From: Bradyrhizobium sp. 1(2017)
GTDB lineage: Bacteria > Pseudomonadota > Alphaproteobacteria > Rhizobiales > Xanthobacteraceae
Direction of reading: 5' to 3'
DNA: 64,000 nucleotides
Assembly (NCBI RefSeq): GCF_011602485.2
Contig: NZ_CP050022.2
Location: 5,848,001 to 5,912,000, forward strand
Part shown: positions 63,874-64,000 of the stretch, piece after piece
Numbering within the stretch: the stretch's first letter is position 1
How the letters are laid out: every line of letters starts with the position of its first letter
Made by a program: the position numbers and the translations under genes
The notes under the pieces: model-generated
What the model was told of the DNA's origin: nothing
Databases searched by the model: none
What the model saw: the letters and a program-made list of their open reading frames with translations, nothing else

Positions 63874-64000
63874 ATGCGCAAACTTGACCCGATCAAGCAC
63901 GAAAAGAAGCGTCAAGAAATCCTGGCCGCCGCCAAGCGTTGCTTCCTCCGAAGCGGCCTGAGCGGCGCCTCGACAGCTCAGATTTGCGCCGAAGCCGGGA
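63874..64000 (+). CDS. TetR-family regulator, N-terminus only
   Basis: The window ends 42 codons into this gene. The visible part, KHEKKRQEILAAAKRCFLRSGLSGASTAQICAEAG, is the start of a TetR-type HTH (the second helix through the turn). The ligand domain is outside the window. The 242 bp between the serine hydrolase and this start contain the hairpin at 63661 and presumably its promoter. Confidence 0.85.
   Translation, partial: MRKLDPIKHEKKRQEILAAAKRCFLRSGLSGASTAQICAEAG

Overview
The window is GC-rich alphaproteobacterial DNA, most likely from Bradyrhizobium or a close relative. This rests on gene content, on dispersed intergenic repeats of a type I know from that group (the GAGCATGATC/GATCATGCTC inverted repeat near 34.2 kb and a long composite repeat with copies at 10.4-11.1 kb and 38.0-38.25 kb), and on a 40-residue membrane protein near 61.9 kb that I recognise from those genomes. 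No tRNA, rRNA, CRISPR array, integrase or transposase was seen. Taxonomy and family names come from memory and were not searched.

Layout. 1-8.3 kb: histidine utilisation. hutI-hutH run leftwards (hutH leaves the window) and hutF-hutC run rightwards from a shared 20-bp perfect palindrome, the likely HutC operator. An ABC importer and an M20 amidohydrolase follow hutC. 8.4-13.4 kb: a catalase-related peroxidase that lacks the distal histidine, an AraC regulator, a long repeat-filled gap, an MFS transporter and a Bug-type binding protein. 13.6-31.3 kb: the most unusual part. Three very large regulators (winged helix, STAND-type ATPase, helical repeats; about 950 residues each) surround a leftward detoxification cluster (sensorless HWE kinase, VOC protein, Tat-exported epoxide hydrolase, crotonase, OsmC, cupin, MsrA) plus a hypothetical gene, an exported alpha/beta hydrolase and an AraC regulator. 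Five promoters here carry CTAAC-like direct repeats with an exact 10-bp period, always oriented towards the gene they precede. This fits a local regulon controlled by one or more of the large regulators.

31.3-40.1 kb: a molybdopterin S/N-oxide reductase, a RidA protein, a fragment of a CoA-transferase gene abutting a large autotransporter with a 19-glycine linker, the second repeat copy, and an acyl-CoA dehydrogenase-like gene whose catalytic glutamate positions are replaced. 40.3-46.2 kb: a branched-chain 2-oxoacid dehydrogenase operon (E1alpha, E1beta, E2, E3 and a small ACT-like protein) divergent from an Lrp regulator. 46.3-48.1 kb: a Zur-like palindrome, a COG0523 metallochaperone GTPase and two small genes.

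48.1-59.8 kb: a periplasmic formate dehydrogenase cluster on the minus strand (catalytic, iron-sulfur and cytochrome b subunits, a small Tat protein, a TorD chaperone fused to an HTH domain, four poorly known accessory proteins and a ligase-like protein without the catalytic lysine), with a divergent poly-ferredoxin. 59.8-64 kb: a WD40/cytochrome c fusion, small exported or membrane proteins, a Tat-exported serine hydrolase and the start of a TetR-type gene.
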